Assembly (NCBI RefSeq): GCF_040419245.1
Contig: NZ_JAZHOH010000001.1
Location: 806,001-870,000 of the forward strand
DNA: 64,000 bases
Direction: 5' to 3'
Origin: Ewingella sp. CoE-038-23
GTDB lineage: Bacteria; Pseudomonadota; Gammaproteobacteria; Enterobacterales; Enterobacteriaceae
This document shows positions 25,725-34,437 of this stretch, piece by piece. The notes under the pieces are model-generated. The model was not told where the DNA came from and ran no database searches. It saw nothing but the letters and a program-made list of their open reading frames with translations. How positions within the stretch are numbered: position 1 is the stretch's first letter; each line of letters starts with the position of its first letter. Made by a program: the position numbers and the translations under genes.

Positions 25725-26996
25725 TTACCCCATAGAAAAATAGCTCTGCTTGAGGCGCACGCTTTTGCTTAGGGTGGCGTGGCTGATGTCCCGTTGTCGA
25801 TTGTTGTTGCGGATCTCTTGCAGGAAGGCCATTAGCAGTGAACTGGCGCGCTCGCGGCGAGATTGCAGCTCAGGATGGCTCTGAATGCCGACGAAGAAAG
25901 GATGATCGCGCAGCTCAACGGCGGCGATACCCCGGCCTTTTTCGCCGGTGGCGCTGACGTCAAGGCCCGCGCCCTGCAGTTCATCCACCAGTTCCGGGTT
26001 GAGGCTCCAGCGCTGGTTGTAACGCTGGGTCGATTCACGGCCGAGGATCTGCGCCATGCGACTGCCGGGCTGGCTGTAAATTTGCTGATTGCCCATGCTG
26101 CGCGCCGAGTTTTGCGGTACCGGCAGGCAGGTTTGTAAGGCATTGAGGGTGGCTGGCCCGTGCATCACCACGCGTTCGCGGCCGAGCGTTTTCTGGCCGA
26201 GAGCCGCCACCATGTGATGCATTCCCTGATTAATTCCCAGCGCGGGCAGACGATTATCCAAAGCCCAAGTGGCGATAGCCAGCAGGCCATTTTGCGGGTT
26301 TTCCCCCTGCGCGGGCAGCAGGCCCGGTAACAAAACGCCATCAATATCAAACAGCGTGCTATCGAGCTGGCTGCCCGACAGCGTTGGCGCTACGCCGACC
26401 ACCTCAATGTTCAATGCCAGTGCATCGGCGGCGTCTCCTAGTGCAGCGAGCAGCGCCGGATAACTCTCCCGGTGCTCGCTCATTTCGCCCACTATTGCGA
26501 CGCGTAATTTCTGCCCCGCACGCATCACCGGCTGTAATACTGAGCCAAAAGCCCAGCGACCGAAGATGTCCCTTGCCCAGCCGTTGCTGCGCATTTTTCC
26601 TGTATCGACATCCTCTAAATGGAACTTTTCCTGCTGTTTAACCACTTGTAATGATTCAACCTCGATGCCGTTTTCGGCGGCTCTTAGCGCCAGCTCGCGG
26701 TCCAGCGGTTGAATGGACGGAATAACGATATCTTCACGCAGGGCGCGGGTTATCAGGCTATCGAAGTCCATCTCTGCGCCGGGACTGCGTCCGGTCAGGC
26801 GCTCCAGCCACACCAGCCCGCTGGTCACTTGCTGCCCCTGTGCGGTGACGTGTTGGCGCGCATTAGTGAAGCGTTTGGCATCGTGAGTGACGGGCAGGTG
26901 ACACAGCGGTAACGCGCGCAGTTCAGCAAGTATCGCGGCCATCGCGCCGTACAACGCAGGTTCGGGCGTGGAGTGTGCAATAAAGGTGATAGTCAT
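25725..26996 (-). CDS. CTP-synthase-like glutamine amidotransferase domain protein lacking the nucleophile
   Basis: This 423-residue protein has an unrecognised N-terminal part (1-160) and a C-terminal class I glutamine amidotransferase-like domain (about 163-395) closest to that of PyrG. The similarity is clear in ALGINQGMH (250-260, against LGICLGMQ in PyrG), in the RYNQRWSLNPE block (325-335) and in HPFFVGIQSHPEL (365-377). The nucleophile cysteine is replaced by N256, while H374 and E376 remain, so glutamine hydrolysis by the usual mechanism is not expected. It stands alone, convergent to hpxK. The role is unknown; ligand sensing or another amide reaction is possible. Confidence 0.75.
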   Translation of the reverse strand: MTITFIAHSTPEPALYGAMAAILAELRALPLCHLPVTHDAKRFTNARQHVTAQGQQVTSGLVWLERLTGRSPGAEMDFDSLITRALREDIVIPSIQPLDRELALRAAENGIEVESLQVVKQQEKFHLEDVDTGKMRSNGWARDIFGRWAFGSVLQPVMRAGQKLRVAIVGEMSEHRESYPALLAALGDAADALALNIEVVGVAPTLSGSQLDSTLFDIDGVLLPGLLPAQGENPQNGLLAIATWALDNRLPALGINQGMHHMVAALGQKTLGRERVVMHGPATLNALQTCLPVPQNSARSMGNQQIYSQPGSRMAQILGRESTQRYNQRWSLNPELVDELQGAGLDVSATGEKGRGIAAVELRDHPFFVGIQSHPELQSRRERASSLLMAFLQEIRNNNRQRDISHATLSKSVRLKQSYFSMG

Positions 26997-27162
26997 CAGT
27001 AAGCCTCTGTCAGATGTTTTCGCGGATTAAAGGGATGCAAGAAGCGATCCACGTTAGAGAACCCTAAACAGCAGGAAGGGGATGACGCGCGACCAATCGT
27101 GGTGAAAATGCGAACCAGTTCGGCAGTAAGAGATCCCGGCCATCTCTGGCCGGAATAGATGT

Positions 27163-27936
27163 TTACTCGTGACGTAAGAAGGTATCGGCGTCGCGCCACG
27201 CCGGGAAGGCTTCGCGGTAGTCTTGCAGCGCCTCCAGCGACAGTTCAGCACTCAGCACAATGGCTGCGCCCGGCTCGGCGCGGGTCAAATCTTCCCCCTG
27301 CGGGTTGATGATCACGCTGTCGCCGCTGTAGTGATGGCCGTAATCGTCATCCCCCACGCGGTTACAACCGGCGACGTAAGCCTGATTTTCAATAGCGCGG
27401 GCGGTCAACAATGCCGACCAATGGCGGCTGCGCGGCGCTGGCCAGTTAGCCACATACAGCGCCAAATCATAATCTTGCTGATTGCGCGACCAGACCGGGA
27501 ATCTCAGGTCGTAGCACACCTGCGGCAGAATTCGCCAGCCGCGCCACTCGACGACTTCACGCTTTTTCCCCGCCACATAATAGTTGTGCTCACCGGCCAT
27601 GCGGAACAGGTGGCGCTTGTCATAGAAGTGAACTCTGCCCTGCGGCTCAACCAGCAGGAAACGGTTTACCGCGCCTTTATCGGTGTTCAGCGCGACGCTG
27701 CCGCCAATCATGGCATTCAGGGTTTTCGCCCACTTTTGCAGCCACTCCACCACGCGAACTTCCGGCAGTGCACGGTCGGGAGCCTGCATCGCGAAACCGG
27801 TGGTGAACATCTCGGGCAGCACAATCAGGTCGCGGTCGGTTAAAGGCGCCAGCAGGGCGTCGAAGTGGGCGAGGTTGGCTTCGCCGTCCAGCCAGACCAA
27901 GGGTTGTTGCAGTAATGAGAGTTTTAAAGTTGACAC
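27163..27936 (-). CDS. yafV: Omega-amidase YafV (nitrilase family)
   Basis: The enzyme hydrolyses omega-amides of 2-oxo acids such as 2-oxoglutaramate and 2-oxosuccinamate. With the GTG start at 27936 it has 257 residues and aligns from the first residue with E. coli YafV (256 aa). The nitrilase triad is E42 in LPEMF, K107 in YDKRHL and C141 in VCYDLRFP. It overlaps the upstream ybdL by 13 bases. The pairing is functional: the transaminase makes oxo-amides from glutamine or methionine cycles and the amidase removes them. A hairpin (27136-27153) lies behind the gene but lacks a T-run. Confidence 0.93.
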   Translation of the reverse strand: MSTLKLSLLQQPLVWLDGEANLAHFDALLAPLTDRDLIVLPEMFTTGFAMQAPDRALPEVRVVEWLQKWAKTLNAMIGGSVALNTDKGAVNRFLLVEPQGRVHFYDKRHLFRMAGEHNYYVAGKKREVVEWRGWRILPQVCYDLRFPVWSRNQQDYDLALYVANWPAPRSRHWSALLTARAIENQAYVAGCNRVGDDDYGHHYSGDSVIINPQGEDLTRAEPGAAIVLSAELSLEALQDYREAFPAWRDADTFLRHE

Positions 27937-29084
27937 AGTCGCTCCGCAGCAGCGTCCAGCGTGGTTTCTTGTTTGGCGAAACACAGCCGGATCAGTTTGT
28001 GTGGGAAAGGTGCGGCGCAGAACACCGACATCGGGATCGCCGCGACACCAACATGTTCGGTCAGCCAGTGGCAGAATGCAACGTCATCTAAATCAGAGAC
28101 ATCGCTGTAATCGACCAGCAGGAAATAGGTGCCTTGGCTCGGCAGCACTTTCAGGCGACTGTTCGCCAGGCCCTTGGCTAAACGATCGCGCTTGGCCTGA
28201 TAAAACTCGGGCAGCGCCTGCCAGTGTTGCGGCTCTTGGCGCAGCATGTCGGCCAGCGCCAGCTGCACCGGGGTGGTGATGGAGAAGGTCAAGTATTGAT
28301 GCACTTTACGCAATTCGGCAGTGATGATCGCGGGGGCAATGCAGTAGCCGACGCGCCAGCCGGTCATGTGGAAGGTTTTGCCGAAGGAGGAGACGGCAAT
28401 CGCGCGCGGGCGCAACTCAGGGTGGCGCAGCACGCTGGCATGGCCTTCGGGCGCGAAGCAGATGTGCTCGTAGACTTCATCGCTGAGCACGAAGATGTCG
28501 TGCTCAGCGATGTGCTGCCAAAGCTGCTCGATATCCTGATGACTTAGCGTCGTTGCCGAAGGGTTATGCGGCGTATTGATAATAACCAGCTTAGTGCGAC
28601 TGCTAATTTGGTCGGCAAAGGCCGCCCAGTCGATGCTAAATTCCGGCGGCTGGAGCTGAATGCGCTTCATCACCCCGCCCGCCAGTTCAACGGCTGGTGC
28701 ATAGCTGTCATAGCTTGGGTCGAAGGCAATCACTTCGTCACCTTCGCGGATCAGTGCGGTGATGGCGATATATAAGGCTTCCGTGGCCCCGGCGGTGATG
28801 GTGATGTCGCTGGCGGCATCCGGCGCGTAGCCATAAATCTGCGCCGTTTTCTCGGCAATAGCTTCGCGCAGCGCGGCGGTACCGGTCATCGGCGCGTACT
28901 GGTTGGCACCCTGACTGACGTGATGCGCAAGGCGCTGTTTGAGGTAGTCCGGGCCGTCAAAATCGGGAAAACCTTGTGACAGATTAATGGCATTGTGCTG
29001 CTGGGCGAGGGCACTCATCTGGGTAAAAATGGTCGTGCCCAAGGCCGGAAGTTTACTTTGTGGGATCAGCGCTGCTTTACTCAT
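27924..29084 (-). CDS. ybdL: Methionine/glutamine aminotransferase YbdL
   Basis: This 386-residue fold type I PLP aminotransferase matches E. coli YbdL along its length. The PLP lysine is K236 in SSFGKTFHMTGW, and NTPHNPSATT and SDEVYEHICF provide the other cofactor contacts. It prefers methionine, histidine and phenylalanine with oxo acids and can return 2-oxo-4-methylthiobutyrate to methionine. In E. coli ybdL and yafV are apart; here they are an overlapping two-gene operon, which supports a joint glutamine transaminase-omega-amidase role. Confidence 0.93.
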   Translation of the reverse strand: MSKAALIPQSKLPALGTTIFTQMSALAQQHNAINLSQGFPDFDGPDYLKQRLAHHVSQGANQYAPMTGTAALREAIAEKTAQIYGYAPDAASDITITAGATEALYIAITALIREGDEVIAFDPSYDSYAPAVELAGGVMKRIQLQPPEFSIDWAAFADQISSRTKLVIINTPHNPSATTLSHQDIEQLWQHIAEHDIFVLSDEVYEHICFAPEGHASVLRHPELRPRAIAVSSFGKTFHMTGWRVGYCIAPAIITAELRKVHQYLTFSITTPVQLALADMLRQEPQHWQALPEFYQAKRDRLAKGLANSRLKVLPSQGTYFLLVDYSDVSDLDDVAFCHWLTEHVGVAAIPMSVFCAAPFPHKLIRLCFAKQETTLDAAAERLCQL

Positions 29085-29208
29085 GGCGTGCCTGCATTAG
29101 GGTCTTAAGTTTCCCCGATGATAACACGCTGTTTTCATATGGCAATCAAGACGCTTAGATGGCTAAATGCCAATTTCATCTAGCCCAGCGCTAAACTGTC
29201 TATGCCCG

Positions 29209-30021
29209 TCACGACAGATTTAGATGGAACAGCAGCAGGGTCGCCAAGGCAATGGACGGCCCAAAAGGGAAGTAGGGCGGCTCTGACCCGGTGGGCTGTT
29301 TAAGGCGACGTCGGCGCATTACTGACAGAATATGTGCCACGATGCCAAACAGCGCCGAGGCCAGAATCAGCTGCGGCAGGGCCTGCAGGCCACACCACGC
29401 GGAGCCCGCAGCGAAGAGTTTGATGTCGCCCCACCCCAAGCCTTCCATCCGACGGGCTTTCTGATATCCCCAACCCAGCGCGCTAAGTACGCCCCAGCTC
29501 ACTATCACGCCCAGCACGGCATCGGCCAGCGGCAGGGGCAGATAGCCCATTGCCGACGCGCCAAGGCCACTCCACAGCAGCAGAAACACCAGCGGATCGG
29601 GCAGCAGCAGATGGTGAAAATCAATCACCGACAGGCAGAGCAAAATGGCGAACATCAGGGCAAACAGGCCCAGTTGCACTTCACTGTAGGCTGGCACGTA
29701 GCGGAGTGCTAACAGCAGGAAAGCCAGTCCGGTGAGGGCTTCAATCAGCGGATATTGTACGGATATCGGCATGTGGCAGTGACGGCAGCGGCCGCGCAGC
29801 AGTAGCCAACTCAGCACGGGAATATTGTCGCGCTTCGCCACCTTTTCCTTACAGTTCGGGCAGTGCGAGGCGGGCCAGCTTAGGTTTATGGCAGGCGCGG
29901 CGGCGTCGTCGCGGTACAGCATCAGCGGCAGTCGGTAGATCACCACATTTAAAAAACTGCCAATGATCAGGCCAATCAGGCACATCAGCGGGGGGTAAAA
30001 CAGGCGCAAAAATTCGGTCAC
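29209..30021 (-). CDS. pilU: Prepilin peptidase / N-methyltransferase (PilU/PilD-like)
   Basis: The membrane aspartyl protease of 270 residues has about eight hydrophobic segments. Two zinc-type pairs, C54/C57 (CPNC) and C79/C82 (CRHC), mark the N-terminal methylase half. The catalytic aspartates are D134 in SVIDFHHLLLPD and D199 in GWGD. It removes the leader of type IV prepilins, here PilS and the minor pilin, and methylates the new N-terminus. It is the last gene of the leftward pilus operon, 21 bases after pilR. The symbol follows the R64 nomenclature. Confidence 0.9.
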   Translation of the reverse strand: MTEFLRLFYPPLMCLIGLIIGSFLNVVIYRLPLMLYRDDAAAPAINLSWPASHCPNCKEKVAKRDNIPVLSWLLLRGRCRHCHMPISVQYPLIEALTGLAFLLLALRYVPAYSEVQLGLFALMFAILLCLSVIDFHHLLLPDPLVFLLLWSGLGASAMGYLPLPLADAVLGVIVSWGVLSALGWGYQKARRMEGLGWGDIKLFAAGSAWCGLQALPQLILASALFGIVAHILSVMRRRRLKQPTGSEPPYFPFGPSIALATLLLFHLNLS

Positions 30022-30042
30022 GGGCGTAGTCCAGACAGGTGG

Positions 30043-31071
30043 TTAGAAGGAGGTCATTTGGGAGATGGCGTCTGATAGGGCAAACAGTGAGATAAAGACC
30101 CAAATCACGCAGCCGCCGAGCACCAGCGTGGCGAGGGATTTCAGCAATCCGGACAATTTATGAATATATTCCTGAATCTTGTCCCGCGAGCGGCTGGAAA
30201 CTGAGTTAAGCACCTGATTAAAAGAGGGAAGTCCGGCGTACAGGCTGATGTTCAACAGCTCCTCATGCCCAAACAGGCCGCTATCGAGGGCTTCCCCGTA
30301 GTTTTGGCCGTGGGACATCTTATACAGCATGCTATCGATATGGTGTCTGAGCCAGCGATTGGAGTTTAACTTGATGATTTCCAAAGCATCGTTAATGGGA
30401 ATACCGTTTTTCAGCATCAGCGCCATATTGTTAAGAAATACCGATGCGCCAATCTGTTTATAGGTGGAGAAGGGCAGGATTTTATCCAGACAGCGATCGC
30501 GGAAGAAGCCCGTCAGGTTGCCCATGGTAAAGCGAATCAGGAAAACGCCAGCGATGACGCCCACGACGATTTTTAGCCATAAGCCTTCAACCAGCGCCTT
30601 GCCGAAGTGGTACAACGCCTGCGTCACGCCCGGCCAACTGTTGATGGGCACCACCGCTTCAAAGGCGGGAAACACCTTGACGGCGTAACCCGCGATCACG
30701 ATAAACGCCAGCACCAGCATGATGATCGGGAAGATCACCGCCGAAATAAGTTTTTTACTCAGTTCGGCGTTGTAGCGAATGACGTTAACCAGCGTCAGAA
30801 AGCCGTCGGCGAGGCTGCCACTGCGCTCGGCGGCGTGAATAACGCTGAGCTCATCGCGCGGGATAAGTTCTTCAAAAACCGCGGATATCGAGGTGCTCTC
30901 GCGCATTCTGTCGGTAATGTTTTTGAGCTTATGGCTGAAGCCTTTGCCCAGCAATTTTGCCCCTTCTTGCTGGAGTTTGAGCAGCGTGTCATACAGCGGC
31001 AGCTCGGCATGGATCATGTCGGCGCAAAATTGGTAAAGATAAAGACGCTGCGATTTAGCTAATTTTCTCAA
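30043..31071 (-). CDS. pilR: Type IV pilus inner-membrane platform protein PilR (T2SF family)
   Basis: The 342 residues contain two T2SF domains, each followed by membrane segments (about 100-130, 155-185 and 315-338). The start is placed at the TTG at 31071: GGAGG lies six bases upstream, and the preceding part of the frame up to 31566 is only the shadow of pilQ. It overlaps pilQ by 17 bases. The protein is the GspF/PilC equivalent that couples the ATPase to pilin polymerisation. Confidence 0.88.
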   Translation of the reverse strand: MRKLAKSQRLYLYQFCADMIHAELPLYDTLLKLQQEGAKLLGKGFSHKLKNITDRMRESTSISAVFEELIPRDELSVIHAAERSGSLADGFLTLVNVIRYNAELSKKLISAVIFPIIMLVLAFIVIAGYAVKVFPAFEAVVPINSWPGVTQALYHFGKALVEGLWLKIVVGVIAGVFLIRFTMGNLTGFFRDRCLDKILPFSTYKQIGASVFLNNMALMLKNGIPINDALEIIKLNSNRWLRHHIDSMLYKMSHGQNYGEALDSGLFGHEELLNISLYAGLPSFNQVLNSVSSRSRDKIQEYIHKLSGLLKSLATLVLGGCVIWVFISLFALSDAISQMTSF

Positions 31072-32584
31072 GCAGAACCTCCATGTCCTCTTCAAGCAGG
31101 GTGCCAAACTCCATGGCAAACCAGTTGGCGCAGACGCGTCCTTCCAGCACGGCGGCCAACACTTTCTCTTTGATTTCAAAACCCTCGGTGAGTGAGGTCG
31201 AAAGGGCGCGTTTGTTGCGCCACAGGCCATAGACTTTGAGCCACTGCTCTTTGGCGATACATTCCAGCTCGGCGTGAGTTGGCAACATGTATTCCACCAC
31301 CAGTTGCCTACCCGCCACGCCGGTATGCTTGCAGGCGTCGCAGCCATCGCTATTCCGGGCAAACAGGGCGTAGGCCTTGCCGTAGTCGGTGGCGCGGGTG
31401 GATTTTTTGCAGGCGTTACACAAGATAGGGACCAGCTTTTGGCACTGGAGTCCGGCAATAAAGCCGGGCGTCGAGAGCTTATCGCTGGTGATGCCCATGG
31501 CGCACAGGCGCTGCAACAGCGAAACAATATTGCCGGCGTGGACCGTGGTGAAGCAGTAGTGACCACTTTCGACGGCTCCGGCCAGCGCGTTGGCGGAGAT
31601 GCTGTCGCGAATTTCCCCCACCATCAGCACGTCCGGGTCGCGGCGCAGCGCGGATTTGATGGCGACGTGAAAACCGCCGTCTTCGGCATTCAGCACCGAG
31701 CTTTGCTTCGCGCCGTAGATTTGATACTCCACCGGATCTTCGACGGTGAGGAAGCAGCCTTTGTCGCCATAGCGATTGATCTGCAACCACTCCATCAGAT
31801 TCTTTAAGGTGGTCGATTTCCCCGATCCCGTGGTGCCCGAGATGATGTAGGCGCCGTACGGGTTGCGCAGGATTTTTTTCAGGTCGTCCAATTCGGCATG
31901 GCTGATCCCCAGCTTATCCAGGCTGGCGACCACGGTTTTTGACACGCCGGAGGGGATGATGCGCAGCACGGCGTGGTAGCAGCCATCCTCTTCGCCAAAA
32001 ATCGGAAAGTGGGCATAGCGAAAGCGATAACTCTTCTTGTTCAGCATGTAGAGAATGTTGGCGCTCTGCGGAATGTTGCGATTCCAGGTGGTGTCTTTGG
32101 TGCTGGCCTCCACGTTGTAGAGCACGAAGACCAGCTCATCGCATTTCTGCGATTTCATCTGCATGTAGAGTGTCAGCACGCCATTGATGCGCAGCTCAAT
32201 GATCGCCACCACTTCATTGCGGGTGATATGCAAATCGCTGGCGCCGGAGTCCACGGCGTAGAGCAGGATCTGCTCCAGCGTTTTTTGGGTTGAGCTGGTG
32301 CCCAGCGCGGCTAACTGGCGATTCTGCGAGGATAGCTCTTCAAGGATTTCGTAATACGCGCCGTCGCTGACCTGCACGATGCCGCTGATGTTCGGCGACT
32401 GGGCTTTGCTCAGCCGCCAGAGATCAAATTGAATCAGCGGCAGATACTCCAGCAGCGGGCGCGGGCAAATCAGGTAGTGCTTATCTGCCAAAGAGGCCGT
32501 GAGCAGGTGCTCATCATATTCTTTAAACAGCCAGCCGCTGCCGGTGATATCGGGAGACTCAAGTTTCAGGTATTCAAAGCTCAC
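31055..32584 (-). CDS. pilQ: Type IV pilus assembly ATPase PilQ (GspE/VirB11 family)
   Basis: The 509 residues include Walker A GTTGSGKST at 250-258, the Asp box around VEDPVEY at 281-287 and Walker B DPDVLMVGEIRD at 316-327. Two CxxC pairs (CNACK and CDACKH in the last 130 residues) form the usual zinc element. It is of the type IVb R64 PilQ/BfpD kind and powers pilus extension. No second, retraction-type PilT ATPase is encoded. It overlaps pilP by four bases. Confidence 0.92.
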   Translation of the reverse strand: MSFEYLKLESPDITGSGWLFKEYDEHLLTASLADKHYLICPRPLLEYLPLIQFDLWRLSKAQSPNISGIVQVSDGAYYEILEELSSQNRQLAALGTSSTQKTLEQILLYAVDSGASDLHITRNEVVAIIELRINGVLTLYMQMKSQKCDELVFVLYNVEASTKDTTWNRNIPQSANILYMLNKKSYRFRYAHFPIFGEEDGCYHAVLRIIPSGVSKTVVASLDKLGISHAELDDLKKILRNPYGAYIISGTTGSGKSTTLKNLMEWLQINRYGDKGCFLTVEDPVEYQIYGAKQSSVLNAEDGGFHVAIKSALRRDPDVLMVGEIRDSISANALAGAVESGHYCFTTVHAGNIVSLLQRLCAMGITSDKLSTPGFIAGLQCQKLVPILCNACKKSTRATDYGKAYALFARNSDGCDACKHTGVAGRQLVVEYMLPTHAELECIAKEQWLKVYGLWRNKRALSTSLTEGFEIKEKVLAAVLEGRVCANWFAMEFGTLLEEDMEVLLEKIS

Positions 32585-33075
32585 GGCGTGACTTCCTTAA
32601 TGGTCACTAACCCATCCGTAGCGCCGGGGAACAGCCTGTACGCCTTGCCATTGGCGTGAAAAACGTCGTCGAGGCGCATCATTTTGACCTGTTTTCCTGT
32701 CGACACGGCTACGCGCTGAACCCCGGCGATATTAGAAACCAGCAGGACTTTAGGCTCGCTGGAGAAGGGCATTTGGGCGCTGCTGGCCTGACTGTAGGAG
32801 GGCGATGACGATGACTCATCGTCTAGAAAGGGCGCATTTTTAAGCTTATGCAGCTTGCTTCTTAGCTCTTCCAGCGCCAGCTCGTTAGCCAGCTTTCTAT
32901 GCTCCGTTTCAAAGAAGAAGTTATCTTCCATCATGCTGGCAATGTGGTCCTGCTCGGGCGCCGCTGCCGGAATTTCAACATTAGGCTTTGCCAGAGGCGG
33001 GAAGATATTTTCGGCCTGCGCACTCAGGGCAGCGGGGAATAGCAACAGCGATGCTATCAATGTCCATTTTTGCAT
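32581..33075 (-). CDS. pilP: Type IV pilus biogenesis protein PilP
   Basis: The 164-residue secreted protein has a signal peptide ending AQA at about residue 21, a charged helical segment (about 55-78) and a C-terminal beta domain (about 105-162). Position between pilO and pilQ, size and layout match R64 PilP, a periplasmic protein linking the inner-membrane complex to the secretin. The Shine-Dalgarno AGGAGG precedes the ATG. In the restored frame of the upstream pilO the coding regions overlap by 19 bases. Confidence 0.82.
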   Translation of the reverse strand: MQKWTLIASLLLFPAALSAQAENIFPPLAKPNVEIPAAAPEQDHIASMMEDNFFFETEHRKLANELALEELRSKLHKLKNAPFLDDESSSSPSYSQASSAQMPFSSEPKVLLVSNIAGVQRVAVSTGKQVKMMRLDDVFHANGKAYRLFPGATDGLVTIKEVTP

Positions 33076-33870
33076 AACAATCCTCCTGATATTTTTGTCC
33101 CTTTTTCACTCACGGCGACCTCTTTAATAAAGAAGGCATCCGGATAGGCGAGCGTGGTGAAATATTGCATCACATAAATAGACGCCCTCGGCAGTTCTAT
33201 CTCCCATGTGGCATTTAATATGTTGTACCTCCGAGCAAGGCGCGCGCCGATCTCTTGCTCTAGGGCCGCAACTGAAGACTCCGGCGCGGTAAGGAGGTTT
33301 CGCCACGGTGGTGTTGTGGGAGTGAATATAACTCAATAAATTGACGCATTGCGGCAATGTAATAGCGTCGCCAGATTGATATTTTTGCAGCAAAGGATGA
33401 TTTTCCAGCTTTGATGGCACTCCTTGATAGTTGATTTCGCTCGCAGCAAAGCTGGCCATAAAATAGTGATGCCAAAATTTCTTTAGCTGTAAGCTAAATA
33501 TCGCATGATCTTTCAATAGATATTGGAAATCACAACGGGTGGTGTCGCAGGTAATATTCTCTTCCCGATAGCCCGCCATTTCCAATGGAACCCGGCTGCG
33601 GGCGATCTCGGTCAGCAGCCTGTTGAGGCTACTGATATGCCCGCCGGTAAAGCTGTCGAGATAATATTGTTTGACCTGTTGTACCTTCTGCTCAATCTGT
33701 TGTTGGGCAATCTGCTCCTGCGCCAGCCGCTCTTTTTTAGGGACATAAAGCAGGAAATAGGCTCCGCTGATCGACAGTAGAATAAAAATCACCAAAACCG
33801 TGACGATAATAATCGGCAGCCTGCGAGCGGAGAGGGTGATGTCTTTCCAGATATAGTCTTTATTCAGCAT
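33057..33870 (-). pseudogene. pilO: pilO, C-terminal part: inner-membrane pilus protein with an apparent frameshift
   Basis: The first frame, from the ATG at 33870, reads 248 residues to a stop at 33124: a membrane segment (about 18-40), a coiled coil (about 48-70) and a periplasmic part. After about codon 187 it becomes Cys/Arg-rich and unnatural. The next frame on the same strand is open there for about 90 codons, with PESSVAALEQEIGARLARRY, a later ASIYVMQYFTTLAYPDAF block and an end at 33057 inside pilP, just as neighbouring genes overlap. A one-base change between about 33332 and 33275 would join the two frames into about 270 residues. It could be a mutation, a sequencing error or recoding. 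PilO contacts the platform and PilP. Confidence 0.82.
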
Positions 33871-33876
33871 GGTTAT

Positions 33877-34437
33877 TTATCCGGAGAAAAAGAAGTCCAA
33901 CAGCACCAGGGTTAAACCCAGTATGCCAATGCCAGCCAGTAGCAGGGCGCTATAGAAAAAGACGCGCTGTTTGCGCAGCCTTTTCTTGCGTTTTTCACAC
34001 AATAAAACAACGGTTTCAATATGCTTATCTTGCAAGGGAATAATCTCTAAATGGCAATAAGCAGAGGTCGGCACCAGCCGTATCACCTCATTAAAAAAAG
34101 CTTTGCTCATTAACCGGTCCGTCCCGCTCATAATCTGGCCGTTATTAATGATTAATAAATAATAGTGATCCTCCGCGGTGGCGGCGTAATAAATGCCGTC
34201 GCCAAACTGCGTGTTGATATAGGTAGCGAAAGGATCATGTTGTAAAACCGGTTTATCCGTATAGCCATAGTGATTTTTATTTTGCTTATCAGCATAGACC
34301 ACCTGATGATGGCTTTTTTTGGTGGCTTCTATCCATTGGCGATACCCCTTGGCGTTGCTCTCTGAGTTGAAATTCTCCCAGATTAACCCCGTCACGATAT
34401 TGTTCTTGGTGAGTTGTTCAATAAAGTTAATTTTCAT
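33877..34437 (-). CDS. PilO N-terminal-domain-like protein with C-terminal membrane anchor
   Basis: The 186 residues begin with a cytoplasmic domain containing the pattern GIYYAATAEDHYYLLIINNG at about 79-98, which resembles the N-terminal domain of R64-type PilO (a Y-x-V/A...G-x-I strand pair). They end in a basic stretch KKRLRKQR and one membrane helix (about 161-183). It sits between pilN (four-base ATGA overlap) and the pilO C-terminal gene. In plasmid R64 PilO is a single protein of about 430 residues, so this looks like a PilO encoded as two genes. The family link is by pattern and position, not by an alignment run. Confidence 0.6.
   Translation of the reverse strand: MKINFIEQLTKNNIVTGLIWENFNSESNAKGYRQWIEATKKSHHQVVYADKQNKNHYGYTDKPVLQHDPFATYINTQFGDGIYYAATAEDHYYLLIINNGQIMSGTDRLMSKAFFNEVIRLVPTSAYCHLEIIPLQDKHIETVVLLCEKRKKRLRKQRVFFYSALLLAGIGILGLTLVLLDFFFSG

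Noticed and set aside
31072..31566. Extension of the pilR frame to 507 residues
   Set aside because: This part is a shadow of pilQ with Pro/Ser/Arg-rich composition. The TTG at 31071 has GGAGG at six bases and gives a normal platform protein.
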